Source: Pseudomonas sp. MUP55 (GTDB lineage Bacteria; Pseudomonadota; Gammaproteobacteria; Pseudomonadales; Pseudomonadaceae). From it: a stretch of 64,000 bases of DNA. Position 1 is the first letter of the stretch. Each line of letters starts with the position of its first letter. Shown one piece after another: positions 1 to 8,838 of this stretch. The translations under genes and the position numbers were made by a program. The notes beneath the pieces are model-generated. The model was not told the DNA's origin. It searched no databases and saw nothing but the letters and a program-made list of their open reading frames with translations. The stretch spans positions 3,286,001 to 3,350,000 of the forward strand of contig NZ_CP138214.1 in NCBI RefSeq assembly GCF_034043515.1. Direction: 5' to 3'.

Positions 1-557
1 ATGTGGGCTCGTTTTCGCTGGTGGTACCGCCAATCGGCGACACGCTGCTCAATCTGGTCAAGCGCGAAAGCGGCAAGCGCCTGATCAGCCTCGACCCCAA
101 CGTGCGGCTGAACCCACAGCCGGACATCCAACTGTGGCGCGACCGGGTGGCGGAGTTGGTCAAGCACGCGGACCTGATCAAGGTCAGCGATGAAGACCTG
201 CACCTGCTCTACCCCGAGCAATCCCCGGAAAGCGTGCTGCAAGGCTGGTTGCAACACCGTTGCCAGCTGGTATTTCTCACCCGTGGCGGCGATGGCGCCA
301 GCGTGTTCAGCCGCCGCCATGGCAACTGGTCGCAGCCGGCAGTCGACATCGTGATGGCCGATACGGTAGGTGCCGGTGATACCTTCCAGGCAGCACTGAT
401 TGCCTGGTTGACCGAGCACCAATTGGACTCGGTCAAGGGACTGCAGCAGCTTGGCCGCGAACAGATCGACGCCATGCTCGGCTTTGCGATCCGCGCCGCA
501 GCGCTGACCTGCACACGCACCGGGCCGGACCTGCCTTACCGCAGCCAATTAGGCTGA
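1..557 (+). CDS. PfkB-family sugar kinase (fructokinase-like), 3' part
   Basis: This is the C-terminal part of a ribokinase/PfkB carbohydrate kinase; the reading frame is open at the left edge and about 185 codons are visible. The family's second signature, DTVGAGDTF, lies near visible residue 120 and supplies the catalytic Asp and anion hole for phosphoryl transfer from ATP. The stretch LISLDPNVR upstream is also typical of PfkB kinases. Substrate cannot be fixed from the visible part; fructokinases of this type close the mannitol/polyol operon (mtlZ) in fluorescent pseudomonads, which is a possibility only. A GC-rich imperfect hairpin follows the stop. No start can be assigned. Confidence 0.85.
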   Translation, partial: VGSFSLVVPPIGDTLLNLVKRESGKRLISLDPNVRLNPQPDIQLWRDRVAELVKHADLIKVSDEDLHLLYPEQSPESVLQGWLQHRCQLVFLTRGGDGASVFSRRHGNWSQPAVDIVMADTVGAGDTFQAALIAWLTEHQLDSVKGLQQLGREQIDAMLGFAIRAAALTCTRTGPDLPYRSQLG

Positions 558-674
558 TAGCCCTGAAGGCCGTGCGCCGCGCGGCCTGTACCCTTTGTCA
601 GAAAATTCTCCGATAAGCGAGGTGTGTGCTAGACCGAAAAACAGCAGTAACAAAAACAATACGTAGGACACGTT

Positions 675-3281
675 ATGACCAAGGCATCTGGCTTTCCAAC
701 CCGAGCCGTTATTGCTGTCGGCATTCTTTCACTGCAGTACATCACTCCCCAGACCGCGCACTCCGCGTGCGCTTTTACCCCCGGACCCGGCGACGATAGT
801 TACGTCTGCGACAGCGGCACCAGCGCCACTGGCCTGACCGATCTGCTGGGCAACAACAGCCTCACCCTACCCTCCGGCGGCTCCGGCACCCTCAATGGAG
901 GCGTCACCTTCGGTGCGGGCGCCGATACGGTACGCGTCGACTCCGGCGTGATCACCGGCGCGGTGCAGCAAGGCAACGGCGTCGATGATTTCATCATGAA
1001 CGGCGGGCAAATCCAGTCCCTGGCCCAGGGTGATTCGCGCGACACCTTCCTGATGACCGGCGGCACCATCGTCGGCGCGTTCGAGGACGGCGACACCGCA
1101 CGACAGACCGGTGGCACCATCGGGCGCGTCGACATGAAGCTCGACAACAACCTCTACGATATGTCCGGCGGCGCGATCCTGGGTAACCTGGTGACCGCCT
1201 TCGGCACCGACACGATCATCGTTTCGGGCGGCACCATCGGCGGCAATATCAGTGTCAGCGGCGGCGATGACAACATCACCGTCAGTGGCGGCGTGATCAA
1301 TGGCGAGATCCGCGCCAGTGTCGGCAACGATACGTTCAATTGGCTGGGCGGCGGCCAGATCAAATCCGCCGTGCTGATGGGTGATGGCGATGACATCGCG
1401 ATGCTGCGCGGCCTCAGCGAAAGCCAGCTGGCCAGCACGCCCTCCCTCGACGGCGGCCTGGGCGATGATCAATTGACCTTCGATAACACCACCTCCGGCA
1501 CGCCGGCGCGCTATGTCGGCTGGGAGACCGTCAACCTCAACAACGCTTCGCGCTTTGACCTGGCCGGGGATTTTTTCCTCGGCGACAGTACCAGCAACAC
1601 CGGTACGTTCAACCTCGATGGCAGCAGTACCCTGGCCGTGACTCAGGGCGCGATCCGCCCCTACAGCGCAGGCAAACTGGCAACGCTGAACAACGCCGGC
1701 ACCATCGACATGACCACCGGCAGCGCCAGCGCCGGCGATACGCTCACGGTGCATGGCAATTACGTGGGCAACAACGGCCAACTGTGGCTGCAGACCGTGC
1801 TCGGTGACGACAACTCCGCCACGGACAAGTTGGTGGTGTCCGACGGTACGCTCAGCGGCCATACCCAGTTGGCCGTCACCAACCTCGGCGGTGCCGGTGG
1901 CTTTACCCAGGACAACGGCATCGAGGTGGTCCAGGCGCTCAACGGCGCGGTCAGCAGCACCGATGCCTTCGCCTTGAAGGGCTCGGTGTCGGCCGGCGCC
2001 TATGAGTACCTGCTGTTCAAAGGCGGCGTCACTGCCGGTACGGAAAACAACTGGTACCTGCGCTCCTCGGTGGTGGCCGTGCAGCCACCCGCCGTGCCAC
2101 CGGTACCGCCCACCCCGCCGGTGGTGGTGCCTGTGCCACCGATTCCACCGACGCCGCCTGTGGTCGACCCCGATGAACCGCCGGTAGAGCCGCCGACCGC
2201 GCAACCGGTGGCGCCAGTCGAGCCGCCGGCGCCACCGCCGAGCCAGGTCGCGGCGGCCACGTCACCGCAATCGGCCGCCAGCAACCCGGTGCTGCCAACG
2301 GCCGTGGCCGGTGCCGAGCCTATCGCGCTGTACCGCCTGGAAGTGCCGGTGTACTCAGTCGTGGTTCCGGCCGCGCAACTGATGACGCTACAGGCGCTGG
2401 GCACCTTTCACGACCGCCAGGGCGAGCAAAGCCTGCTCACTGAAAGCGGGGCGGTGCCGGCCGGTTGGGCACGTGCCTATGGCAGCGACTTCAACAAGCG
2501 CTGGTCGGGCACCGTGTCGCCAAGCTTCGACGGCAGCGTCAAGGGCTATCAGGTGGGGCATGATCTTTATGCGGCGCACACCAGCGGCGGGCAACTGCAA
2601 CGCTTTGGCTTGTTCGTCGGGCAGAGTCGCTTGAACGGTGACGTCAAGGGATTCGCCGAAGGCTTTGAGAACCGGCGCTCCGGACGGGTCAAGCTCGATG
2701 GCGACAACTTCGGCGCCTACTGGACGCTCACCGACTCCGCGGGCGGGTACCTGGATGTGGTCGCGATGTTCACGCGCCTGGACGGCGATAACAAATCCGA
2801 CCGTGGCGTGAAGATGGACACCAAAGGCCATGCCCTGGCGCTGTCCGCCGAAGCCGGTTATCCGTTCAAACTATCCGAACATTGGGTGGTAGAACCGCAG
2901 GCCCAGGTAATCCGCCAGACCATCGACCTGGACAGCCAGAACGACGGCATTTCCAAGGTGTCGTTCGATTCCCAGGAGTACTGGACCGGCCGAGTCGGTG
3001 CGCGCCTCAAGGGCCGCTACCTAGTGGGCAACACGCCCGTCGAGCCTTACCTGCGCGCGAACGCGTGGCGCACGTTCGGCGGCAGCGACACGGTGACCTT
3101 TGATGACGTGGACCGCATCAAGAGCGACCACAAGTCGTCCAGCGCCGATGTGGGCGTAGGGGTTGTCGCCCAGTTGTCGTCGGCGGTGAGCGTTTATCTG
3201 GCGGCGGACTACAACACCAACCTGGACGGTAATGCCCTGGAGGGTGTCAGTGGCAATGCCGGTGTGCGGATGAGTTGGTGA
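675..3281 (+). CDS. Autotransporter (type Va) with beta-helix passenger
   Basis: The 868-residue protein starts with a signal peptide of about 31 residues (cleavage near TAHSA). The passenger (about 32-460) is built of short glycine-rich turns of the form SGGTIxGxI and GxGDDxxxxxGG, as expected for a right-handed beta-helix. A proline-rich linker (about 470-525, PPVPPTPP type) follows, and the last ~270 residues form an autotransporter beta-barrel ending in Trp, the usual barrel-terminal aromatic. It should insert in the outer membrane and expose the passenger. No protease or esterase catalytic motif is evident, so adhesin/pertactin-like is favoured. The ATG at 675 has a weak upstream GGAC. 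A hairpin closes the gene. Confidence 0.88.
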   Translation: MTKASGFPTRAVIAVGILSLQYITPQTAHSACAFTPGPGDDSYVCDSGTSATGLTDLLGNNSLTLPSGGSGTLNGGVTFGAGADTVRVDSGVITGAVQQGNGVDDFIMNGGQIQSLAQGDSRDTFLMTGGTIVGAFEDGDTARQTGGTIGRVDMKLDNNLYDMSGGAILGNLVTAFGTDTIIVSGGTIGGNISVSGGDDNITVSGGVINGEIRASVGNDTFNWLGGGQIKSAVLMGDGDDIAMLRGLSESQLASTPSLDGGLGDDQLTFDNTTSGTPARYVGWETVNLNNASRFDLAGDFFLGDSTSNTGTFNLDGSSTLAVTQGAIRPYSAGKLATLNNAGTIDMTTGSASAGDTLTVHGNYVGNNGQLWLQTVLGDDNSATDKLVVSDGTLSGHTQLAVTNLGGAGGFTQDNGIEVVQALNGAVSSTDAFALKGSVSAGAYEYLLFKGGVTAGTENNWYLRSSVVAVQPPAVPPVPPTPPVVVPVPPIPPTPPVVDPDEPPVEPPTAQPVAPVEPPAPPPSQVAAATSPQSAASNPVLPTAVAGAEPIALYRLEVPVYSVVVPAAQLMTLQALGTFHDRQGEQSLLTESGAVPAGWARAYGSDFNKRWSGTVSPSFDGSVKGYQVGHDLYAAHTSGGQLQRFGLFVGQSRLNGDVKGFAEGFENRRSGRVKLDGDNFGAYWTLTDSAGGYLDVVAMFTRLDGDNKSDRGVKMDTKGHALALSAEAGYPFKLSEHWVVEPQAQVIRQTIDLDSQNDGISKVSFDSQEYWTGRVGARLKGRYLVGNTPVEPYLRANAWRTFGGSDTVTFDDVDRIKSDHKSSSADVGVGVVAQLSSAVSVYLAADYNTNLDGNALEGVSGNAGVRMSW

Positions 3282-3294
3282 CCAGCCAACACTA

Positions 3295-3316
3295 GGGCCT
3301 GGCAAACGCCAGGCCC
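3295..3316. terminator. Hairpin between convergent genes
   Basis: A perfect 9-bp stem, GGGCCTGGC / GCCAGGCCC, with an AAAC loop lies between the convergent autotransporter and DUF1652 genes. There is no long T-run on either side, so it may work as a bidirectional terminator of moderate strength or as an RNA-stabilising 3' end. Confidence 0.6.
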
Positions 3317-3325
3317 ACGAGTCAC

Positions 3326-3598
3326 TCAGGAGTAATAACCACGCCCTGCCGCTCGTTGCAGCACAGGGGCGTGGGTGTGCCTGAGTTCTTCGCGCAATTG
3401 GGCGATCAGGTTGCAGATGGCGCGACTGCTGTTGAGCTTGTCCGCACTCACGCCCTTGACCTCCAGGTCCACGCGATCACGGTCGCGGTCGTCATAGACC
3501 CTGATCGTCAACGACGCATCTTCGGCTTTGGTGCACTCACACCGTTTAGGCAGGAAACTTCCTTCAATAATGCTGCGAAGCTCTAGTTCCGAAAGCAT
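3326..3598 (-). CDS. DUF1652 family protein
   Basis: A 90-residue protein beginning MLSELELRSIIEGSFLP, which looks like the DUF1652 family common in pseudomonads and of unknown function. I chose the ATG at 3598 because an AAGGAGAGG Shine-Dalgarno sequence sits about 6 bases upstream; the frame stays open to 3718 but that extension has no ribosome site and an unusual composition. No signal peptide or membrane helix is seen. Two cysteines lie in KRCEC near residues 18-20. It converges on the autotransporter gene. The family call is from memory of the N-terminal pattern. Confidence 0.7.
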   Translation of the reverse strand: MLSELELRSIIEGSFLPKRCECTKAEDASLTIRVYDDRDRDRVDLEVKGVSADKLNSSRAICNLIAQLREELRHTHAPVLQRAAGRGYYS

Positions 3599-3957
3599 GG
3601 CCAACCTCTCCTTTTTTGAGACTGCCAATCGTTTTATAGGTATCGCGCAGGCACTTGCCTGCCGCGTCTTGCCAACCCTGGAAGACGCCTTCTTCAGAAG
3701 CGTACTCGGCAATATCAATGGCTGTTGTAACCTTTCTTCATAAGCGCGCCGCTTGGTTATATAAGCTTGGACGCTCGCGCAGGATCATCGTCGAACCCCA
3801 TCGATTAATCGTTTAACCCGCAGCCTGAGCCGGGCGCAACCTTGGGAGCCGATGCTTCTGGCAACATATGGCAAACAATCAATCCGTCACCCTTTCGTCG
3901 AGACAGGCTTACACGGAACATATGAAACATATACGCTTCGTATATTAAATCCTGAAA
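3599..3957. other. Intergenic region, mostly featureless, AT-rich right end
   Basis: This 359-base gap separates the divergent DUF1652 and parD-like genes. Several open frames cross it, but none has a ribosome site or recognisable protein. The right 60 bases are clearly more AT-rich than the surroundings and contain the palindrome annotated separately. Confidence 0.5.
3929..3945. promoter_or_regulatory. Palindromic operator upstream of parD-like/map
   Basis: ATATACG-CTT-CGTATAT is a perfect 7-3-7 inverted repeat ending 12 bases before the parD-like start codon, in an AT-rich stretch that also contains a -10-like TATATT. Ribbon-helix-helix antitoxins usually repress their own promoters through such palindromes, so autoregulation by the parD-like product is the natural inference. 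Binding has not been shown here. Confidence 0.55.
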
Positions 3958-4170
3958 GTGAAGCGTATGGGCATCGTCAAGATCACCGACCAATTGCACG
4001 AACAACTGCGCCTGGCCAGCGCCGCGATGGACCGCTCCATCAACGCCCAGGCCGAGTTCTGGATCAAGATCGGCCTGCTGGCCGAGCTCAACCCGCAGCT
4101 GCCTTACAACGAGCTGATCAACAAGCTGTTGCTGGACAAACCCGACCTGATCCGGGGACGCAGCCAATGA
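3958..4170 (+). CDS. ParD-like antitoxin-family protein
   Basis: A 70-residue protein starting MKRMGIVKITDQLHEQLR, with the pattern of a short beta strand followed by helices seen in ribbon-helix-helix ParD-like antitoxins. The first gene of a two-gene unit: its stop overlaps the map start as ATGA (4167-4170), so translation is probably coupled. In a normal ParDE system the partner is a ParE toxin; here it is a methionine aminopeptidase. The start may be this ATG or the internal ATG at 3967. The role is probably DNA binding and autorepression through the palindrome just upstream; whether it also controls the aminopeptidase protein is unknown. Confidence 0.75.
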   Translation: MKRMGIVKITDQLHEQLRLASAAMDRSINAQAEFWIKIGLLAELNPQLPYNELINKLLLDKPDLIRGRSQ

Positions 4171-4922
4171 TCAAGACGCCACAACAGCTTGCGGTGATGC
4201 GCGAATCCGGGCGCCTGCTGGCACAGGTGTTCAGTATGCTCGACGGCTTTGTCGCCGCCGGCCGCTCTACCCTGGAACTGGACAGCGCGGTAGAAACCTT
4301 CATCCGCCAGGAGCTGAAGGCCCGCCCGGCCAGCTTGGGCCAGTATGACTACCCCTTCTGCATCAACACCTCGATCAACGAAGTGGTGTGCCATGGCATG
4401 CCCAGCGCGAAGGAAATCCTCAAGGACGGCGACATCATCAACATCGACATCACCCTGGAAAAAGGCGGCTTTATTGCCGACTCCAGCAAGATGTACATGA
4501 TCGGCGCCGTCACCCCCAAGGCGCGGCGCCTGGTGGAGATGACCTTCGAGGCGATGTGGGCCGGCATCCGCCAGGTCCGGCCCGGCGCCCGCCTGGGTGA
4601 TATCGGCCATGCGATCCAGCGTCACGCCCAGGCGAACGGCTACAGCGTGGTGCGTGAATACTGCGGCCATGGCATCGGCCGGGAAATGCACGAAGAGCCG
4701 CAAATCCTGCACTTCGGTCGCCCCGGCACCGGGCTGGAACTGCGCGAAGGCATGGTGTTTACCATCGAGCCGATGCTCAACCAGGGCAGCGCCAAGGTGC
4801 GCAGCCTGAAGGACGGCTGGACGGTGGTGACCAAAGACAACAGCCTGTCGGCGCAATGGGAACATACGGTCGCGGTGACGGCGGATGGGTTTGAGGTGCT
4901 GACGTTGCAAGCGAGCACCTGA
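4167..4922 (+). CDS. map: Methionine aminopeptidase, type I (accessory copy)
   Basis: A 251-residue type I methionine aminopeptidase, which removes N-terminal Met from nascent cytosolic proteins. All five metal ligands are present: Asp94 and Asp105 (NIDITLEKGGFIADSSKM region), His168 (CGHGIG), Glu201 (FTIEP) and Glu232 (QWEHT); the active-site His76 is also kept. It is catalytic-domain only, close to the length of E. coli Map (264). The ATG overlaps the parD-like stop. The housekeeping map gene of proteobacteria usually sits near rpsB, so this copy is likely an additional one; that cannot be confirmed inside the window. It converges on the rimK-like gene with a 27-base gap. Confidence 0.9.
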   Translation: MIKTPQQLAVMRESGRLLAQVFSMLDGFVAAGRSTLELDSAVETFIRQELKARPASLGQYDYPFCINTSINEVVCHGMPSAKEILKDGDIINIDITLEKGGFIADSSKMYMIGAVTPKARRLVEMTFEAMWAGIRQVRPGARLGDIGHAIQRHAQANGYSVVREYCGHGIGREMHEEPQILHFGRPGTGLELREGMVFTIEPMLNQGSAKVRSLKDGWTVVTKDNSLSAQWEHTVAVTADGFEVLTLQAST

Positions 4923-4949
4923 ACAACCTCCACCGTTGGATGAGGCGCG

Positions 4950-6536
4950 CTACCACACTTGCCCTTGGCGTTTTAGTTCCAGGCGCCGCACGAACTCCTC
5001 CAGCACCAGGCCATAGAGGTCGTCCTGCAAATAGGCATCCTCAATGCCTGCGTCCAGGTTGGGATTGTCGTTGACCTCGATCACCACCACTTTGTCGCCG
5101 GACTGCTTGAGGTCTACACCGTAAAAGCCATCGCCGATCAGGTTGGCGGTCTTCACGGCCAGCTCCACCACCGCCTTGGGCGCTTCGTGAACGGCCAGGG
5201 TGCGGCATTCGCCATTGATGTCCTGGCCGATGGCCTTGTGGTTGTAGATCTGCCAATGGCCCTTGGACATGAAGTACTGGCAGGCAAAGATCGGCTTGCG
5301 GTTGAGCACACCGATACGCCAGTCGTACTCGGTGTAGAAGAACTCCTGAGCGAGCAGCAGCACCGAATGCTCGAACAACTCGGCGGTGGCCTTGAGCAAC
5401 GCCTCCTGGCTCTCCACCTTGATCACGCCACGGGAAAAGCAGCCGTCGGGGATCTTCAATACCAACGGGAACCCCAAGCGCTCGCCGACCCGCTCAAAGT
5501 CTTCCGGTCGTTCCTTGTAGAGAATCTCGGTGGCGGGCATGCCCAACTGATGGCTGTTGAGCAAGTCGGTGAGGTAAACCTTGTTGGTACAGCGCAGGAT
5601 CGATGCCGGGTCGTCCATCACCACCAGGCCTTCGCTTTCGGCTTTCTTGGCGAAACGATAGGTGTGGTTGTCGACGCTGGTGGTCTCACGGATCAACAAG
5701 GCGTCGTACTCGGCCAGGCGCGAGTAATCCTTGCGCTCGATCAGGTCCACATCGATGCCCAGGCCCTTGCCTACCCGTACGAAATTCTCCAGGGCTCGCG
5801 CGTTGGACGGCGGCAGTTGCTCCTGGGGATCGTGGAGGATCGCGAGGTCATAGCGGGCCAGTCGGCGCGAGCGTGGTTGGCGCCAGATCTTGCGGCTGAA
5901 GTTGTCGAGGGCGTGGGCGAATTGATCTTCCTGATCATCACGCAACTTATGCAACACGCCGGACTTGACCCCTTCGATGTGCCAACCGTTATTCTTTTTG
6001 AAATCAACCAACAGGATCGGGCACGGAAACGCTTCAAACAATTGACGGGCCAAGTCCTGCAACGGCTCTATATTGGTTCGACCGAAATATAGTGTCAGGG
6101 TAAAGCCTTCGGTATTGCTGTAAAGGTGGTGACTCAAGGCTTTATCGAGGGTTTTATCCAGGTCGTCCAGGGCCAGCCCGTACAATGCCTTTTTCGTCAG
6201 TTCGCTGATGGTGCGCACCGACGGGATCACCTTGTGCCCCCGCGCTTCGGCCAGCAGGGAACAGTAGTAGCCATGCCCCAGGTACTTGTAGCCGCGGCAC
6301 AGGTTGATCACCTGCACGCGCTTGCCCGTCTCGTTTTCCCGGGTCTGTTCCAGGTATTCCTGGGCAGTCACAATGTCTTCACTGGGGAAGTAGGAGGCCC
6401 AGTCTTCCTTGCGTTCGACAATAATCACGACTTGACTTGCACCTTTGGGCGAGGACGAAAAATAACCGTTGGAAGTTATTGTCGCCGCGACTGTTTGCTC
6501 GGATACTTCACGCCAATGAGTGTGTACCGCCGACAT
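4950..6536 (-). CDS. RimK-like ATP-grasp ligase with RLAN-type N-terminus
   Basis: A 528-residue protein. The N-terminal half (from about residue 34, VVIIVERKEDWASYFPSED) resembles the RimK-like N-terminal (RLAN) module, and the C-terminal half is an ATP-grasp ligase with LVLKIPDGCFSRGV (nucleotide-binding lysine region) and VVVIEVNDNPNLDAG (Mg-binding Glu/Asn). ATP-grasp enzymes of this clade join an amino acid to a carboxylate through an acyl phosphate. RimK itself adds glutamates to ribosomal protein S6 but is only about 300 residues, so this is a distinct family. The start is uncertain: the first 33 residues look unlike the rest. It is divergent from the GNAT-C39 gene across 94 bases, suggesting joint function. 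Confidence 0.82.
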   Translation of the reverse strand: MSAVHTHWREVSEQTVAATITSNGYFSSSPKGASQVVIIVERKEDWASYFPSEDIVTAQEYLEQTRENETGKRVQVINLCRGYKYLGHGYYCSLLAEARGHKVIPSVRTISELTKKALYGLALDDLDKTLDKALSHHLYSNTEGFTLTLYFGRTNIEPLQDLARQLFEAFPCPILLVDFKKNNGWHIEGVKSGVLHKLRDDQEDQFAHALDNFSRKIWRQPRSRRLARYDLAILHDPQEQLPPSNARALENFVRVGKGLGIDVDLIERKDYSRLAEYDALLIRETTSVDNHTYRFAKKAESEGLVVMDDPASILRCTNKVYLTDLLNSHQLGMPATEILYKERPEDFERVGERLGFPLVLKIPDGCFSRGVIKVESQEALLKATAELFEHSVLLLAQEFFYTEYDWRIGVLNRKPIFACQYFMSKGHWQIYNHKAIGQDINGECRTLAVHEAPKAVVELAVKTANLIGDGFYGVDLKQSGDKVVVIEVNDNPNLDAGIEDAYLQDDLYGLVLEEFVRRLELKRQGQVW

Positions 6537-6630
6537 AATGTTTGATCCGCTTTAGAGAACTCGACCTTTTCTATTAAGCACGATCTTTTAGAGAAGTCCC
6601 GTTTCGTTACGCAACTTTTACGGCGGTCAT

Positions 6631-7731
6631 ATGGCTCTTTCCTTTCGCGTTGCAACTCCGTGCGATGTGCCTGAACTGGTGGCACTGGAACAACATTGTT
6701 TCACCACCGACCGGCTGTCATCGCGCAGTTTTCAGTGGATGATCAGCCGCGCCCATGGCGAGTTGTTGGTCGCGGAGAACGACGGACAATTGCTTGGTTA
6801 TGCGTTGGTGCTGTTCCACCGTGGTACCTCGCTGGCGCGCCTGTATTCCATCGCCATTGCCGAGCCTGCGCGTGGTCTGGGGCTGGGCAAACAATTGCTC
6901 GCGCGCATCGAGGCAATTGCGGTGGAACATGACTGCGCCTACCTGCGCCTGGAAGTGCGCAGCGATAACCCAGGCGCCCTCGCGCTGTATGAGCGAACTG
7001 GCTACCGGCGCTTCGCCCTGATCAACGACTATTACGAAGACCACACCGACGCCCTGCGCCTGGAGAAGCGCATCGTCCAGCACCAGGATGCGCGCCCGCA
7101 AAGCGTGCCGTATTACCAGCAGACCACTGACTTCACCTGTGGCGCCGCGTGCCTGCTGATGGCCATGGGCGCGCTGGTGCCGGAGCGCGTGACGCAGCGT
7201 CGCGAAGAGCTGCAGATCTGGCGCGAAGCGACCACCGTGTTCATGACCGCCGGCCATGGCGGTTGCAGCCCGCAAGGGTTGGCGCTGGCGGCCTGGCGCC
7301 GGGGCTTTGGTGTGCGTATGCAGGTGAATGTGCGTGGGCCGCTGTTTCTGGATGGCGTGCGGGACGCGCATAAAAAGGACGTGATGCGTCTGGTGCATGA
7401 GGCCTTCGACGAGGAGTTGGCGGCCAGTGGCGTCGAGCAAGTGGTCGGCGGTGCGCTCGACCTGCCCCGGGTATTGCGCGAAGGCGGCCAACCGCTGGTG
7501 CTGATCAGCAGCTACCGCCTCACCCGCTCCAAATCACCGCACTGGGTGATGATCACCGATTGCGACGATGACTTTGTCTACCTGCACGACCCGGACGTCG
7601 ACCACAGTCAGCACCGCCAGCCCTTGGACTGCCAGCACCTGCCGGTCAGCCATGGGGAATTCGAGCGCATGTGCCGGTTCGGTAATAACAAACTTCGCGC
7701 GGCCGTGGTGGTCTTCAAGCCACCTGCCTGA
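6631..7731 (+). CDS. GNAT acetyltransferase-C39-like peptidase fusion
   Basis: A 366-residue two-domain protein. Residues 1-145 form a GNAT N-acetyltransferase with the acetyl-CoA loop RGLGLGKQLL (81-90) and the late YERTGYRRF motif. Residues 160-365 are a papain-like C39 peptidase: Cys170 in TDFTCGAAC, His304 in SPHWVMI and Asp320 in YLHDPD form a plausible catalytic triad. No signal peptide, so it is expected in the cytosol. The divergent neighbour is the RimK-like ligase; the same pair is commonly adjacent in proteobacteria, and both enzyme types act on amide or peptide bonds. It overlaps the end of sfnG by 17 bases, tail to tail. Confidence 0.87.
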   Translation: MALSFRVATPCDVPELVALEQHCFTTDRLSSRSFQWMISRAHGELLVAENDGQLLGYALVLFHRGTSLARLYSIAIAEPARGLGLGKQLLARIEAIAVEHDCAYLRLEVRSDNPGALALYERTGYRRFALINDYYEDHTDALRLEKRIVQHQDARPQSVPYYQQTTDFTCGAACLLMAMGALVPERVTQRREELQIWREATTVFMTAGHGGCSPQGLALAAWRRGFGVRMQVNVRGPLFLDGVRDAHKKDVMRLVHEAFDEELAASGVEQVVGGALDLPRVLREGGQPLVLISSYRLTRSKSPHWVMITDCDDDFVYLHDPDVDHSQHRQPLDCQHLPVSHGEFERMCRFGNNKLRAAVVVFKPPA

Positions 7732-8800
7732 TTCCGGCCTTAGCCTCCAGCTCACGCACCAGCGGCAGCACACGCTGGCCGAAGTACTCGACTTCTTCCT
7801 GAAAGTGCAGGAAGCCGGCCAGCACCAGGTCCACCCCCACCGCCTTGAGCGCAACGATGCGCTCGGCGATCTGTTGCGGCGTGCCGATCAGGTTGGTCTT
7901 GAAGCCGTCGTTGTACTGCACCAGGTCTTCAAAACTGGATTTGGCCCAGTTGCCCTCGCCTTCCGGTGAGGCCTTGCCCGCTTGTTTGGCCGCATCACCA
8001 AAGGCGTTGACCGCTTCCGGGTCGGCCTTGTCGATGATCTCGGCCAGCACGGCGCGCGCTTCTTCTTCCGTATCGCGGGCGATGATAAAGGCGTTGACGC
8101 CGACTTTGACCGAGTGGTTATTCGCCGCCGCCTTGGCGCGGATGTCATCGACCTGGGCCTTGATGCCTTCCGGCGTATTGCCGTTGGTGAAGTACCAGTC
8201 CGACACCCGCGCGGCCATGTCCCGTGCCGCCCGTGAGCTGCCGCCCTGGAACACTTCGGGCTGGCCCAGGGGCTTGGGCTTGAGGGTGTAATTGTTGAAG
8301 CGGTAGAAGTCGCCCTTGAAGGTGAAGTCATCCTGGGTCCAGATGCCTTTGAGCGAGCGGATGAACTCTTCGGAGCGGCGATAGCGCTCATCGTGCTCCA
8401 GCCACGGCTCACCAATGGCCTGGAATTCGCCCTTGAACCAGCCGCTGACGATATTCACCGCGATACGGCCATTGGTGAGCTGGTCAATGGTCGCCAGTTG
8501 CTTGGCCGCCAGCGCCGGCTGCCATGGGCCCGGCAGGATCGCCGCGATCACCTTGAGGGTGGTGGTGGCCGCGAGCAGCGCATGGCTGAAGGCTACCGAC
8601 TCGTGCTGGTTCTCGGCGCCGTAACCGGCGGTGAAGCGGATCTGGGTCAAGCCGTACTCGAAGCCGGCGGCTTCGGCCAGTTGCGCCAGTTTGCGGTTGT
8701 AGTCGATGCCCCAGTGGGTGCGTTGCTCGATCTTGCTGACCACCAGCCCACCGCTGACGTTGGGCACCCAATAGGCAAATTTCACGGCTTGCTGACTCAT
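7715..8800 (-). CDS. sfnG: FMNH2-dependent dimethyl sulfone monooxygenase
   Basis: A 361-residue bacterial luciferase-like (LLM class) flavin-dependent monooxygenase. The long conserved run including FAYWVPNVSGGLVVSKIEQR and VNIVSGWFKGEF matches SfnG, which converts dimethyl sulfone to methanesulfinate using reduced FMN from a partner reductase, so that methyl-sulfur compounds can serve as sulfur source. I chose ATG 8800 because AGGAA lies 7 bases upstream; the frame is open to 8956 but that extension is upstream of, and incompatible with, the sigma-54 promoter at 8839-8854. It is divergent from the SfnC/DszC-like gene, and together with the TauE/SafE exporter forms a sulfur island. Confidence 0.92.
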   Translation of the reverse strand: MSQQAVKFAYWVPNVSGGLVVSKIEQRTHWGIDYNRKLAQLAEAAGFEYGLTQIRFTAGYGAENQHESVAFSHALLAATTTLKVIAAILPGPWQPALAAKQLATIDQLTNGRIAVNIVSGWFKGEFQAIGEPWLEHDERYRRSEEFIRSLKGIWTQDDFTFKGDFYRFNNYTLKPKPLGQPEVFQGGSSRAARDMAARVSDWYFTNGNTPEGIKAQVDDIRAKAAANNHSVKVGVNAFIIARDTEEEARAVLAEIIDKADPEAVNAFGDAAKQAGKASPEGEGNWAKSSFEDLVQYNDGFKTNLIGTPQQIAERIVALKAVGVDLVLAGFLHFQEEVEYFGQRVLPLVRELEAKAGIRQVA

Positions 8801-8838
8801 GGATAGTTCCTCGCACACAGGGATGTACCCAGGGGCTG

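Noticed and set aside
867..2204. A 445-codon open frame antisense to the autotransporter
   Set aside because: Composition is the mirror of GC-rich repeats (His/Arg/Gly/Ala-rich), no ribosome site, and the plus-strand gene is unambiguous.
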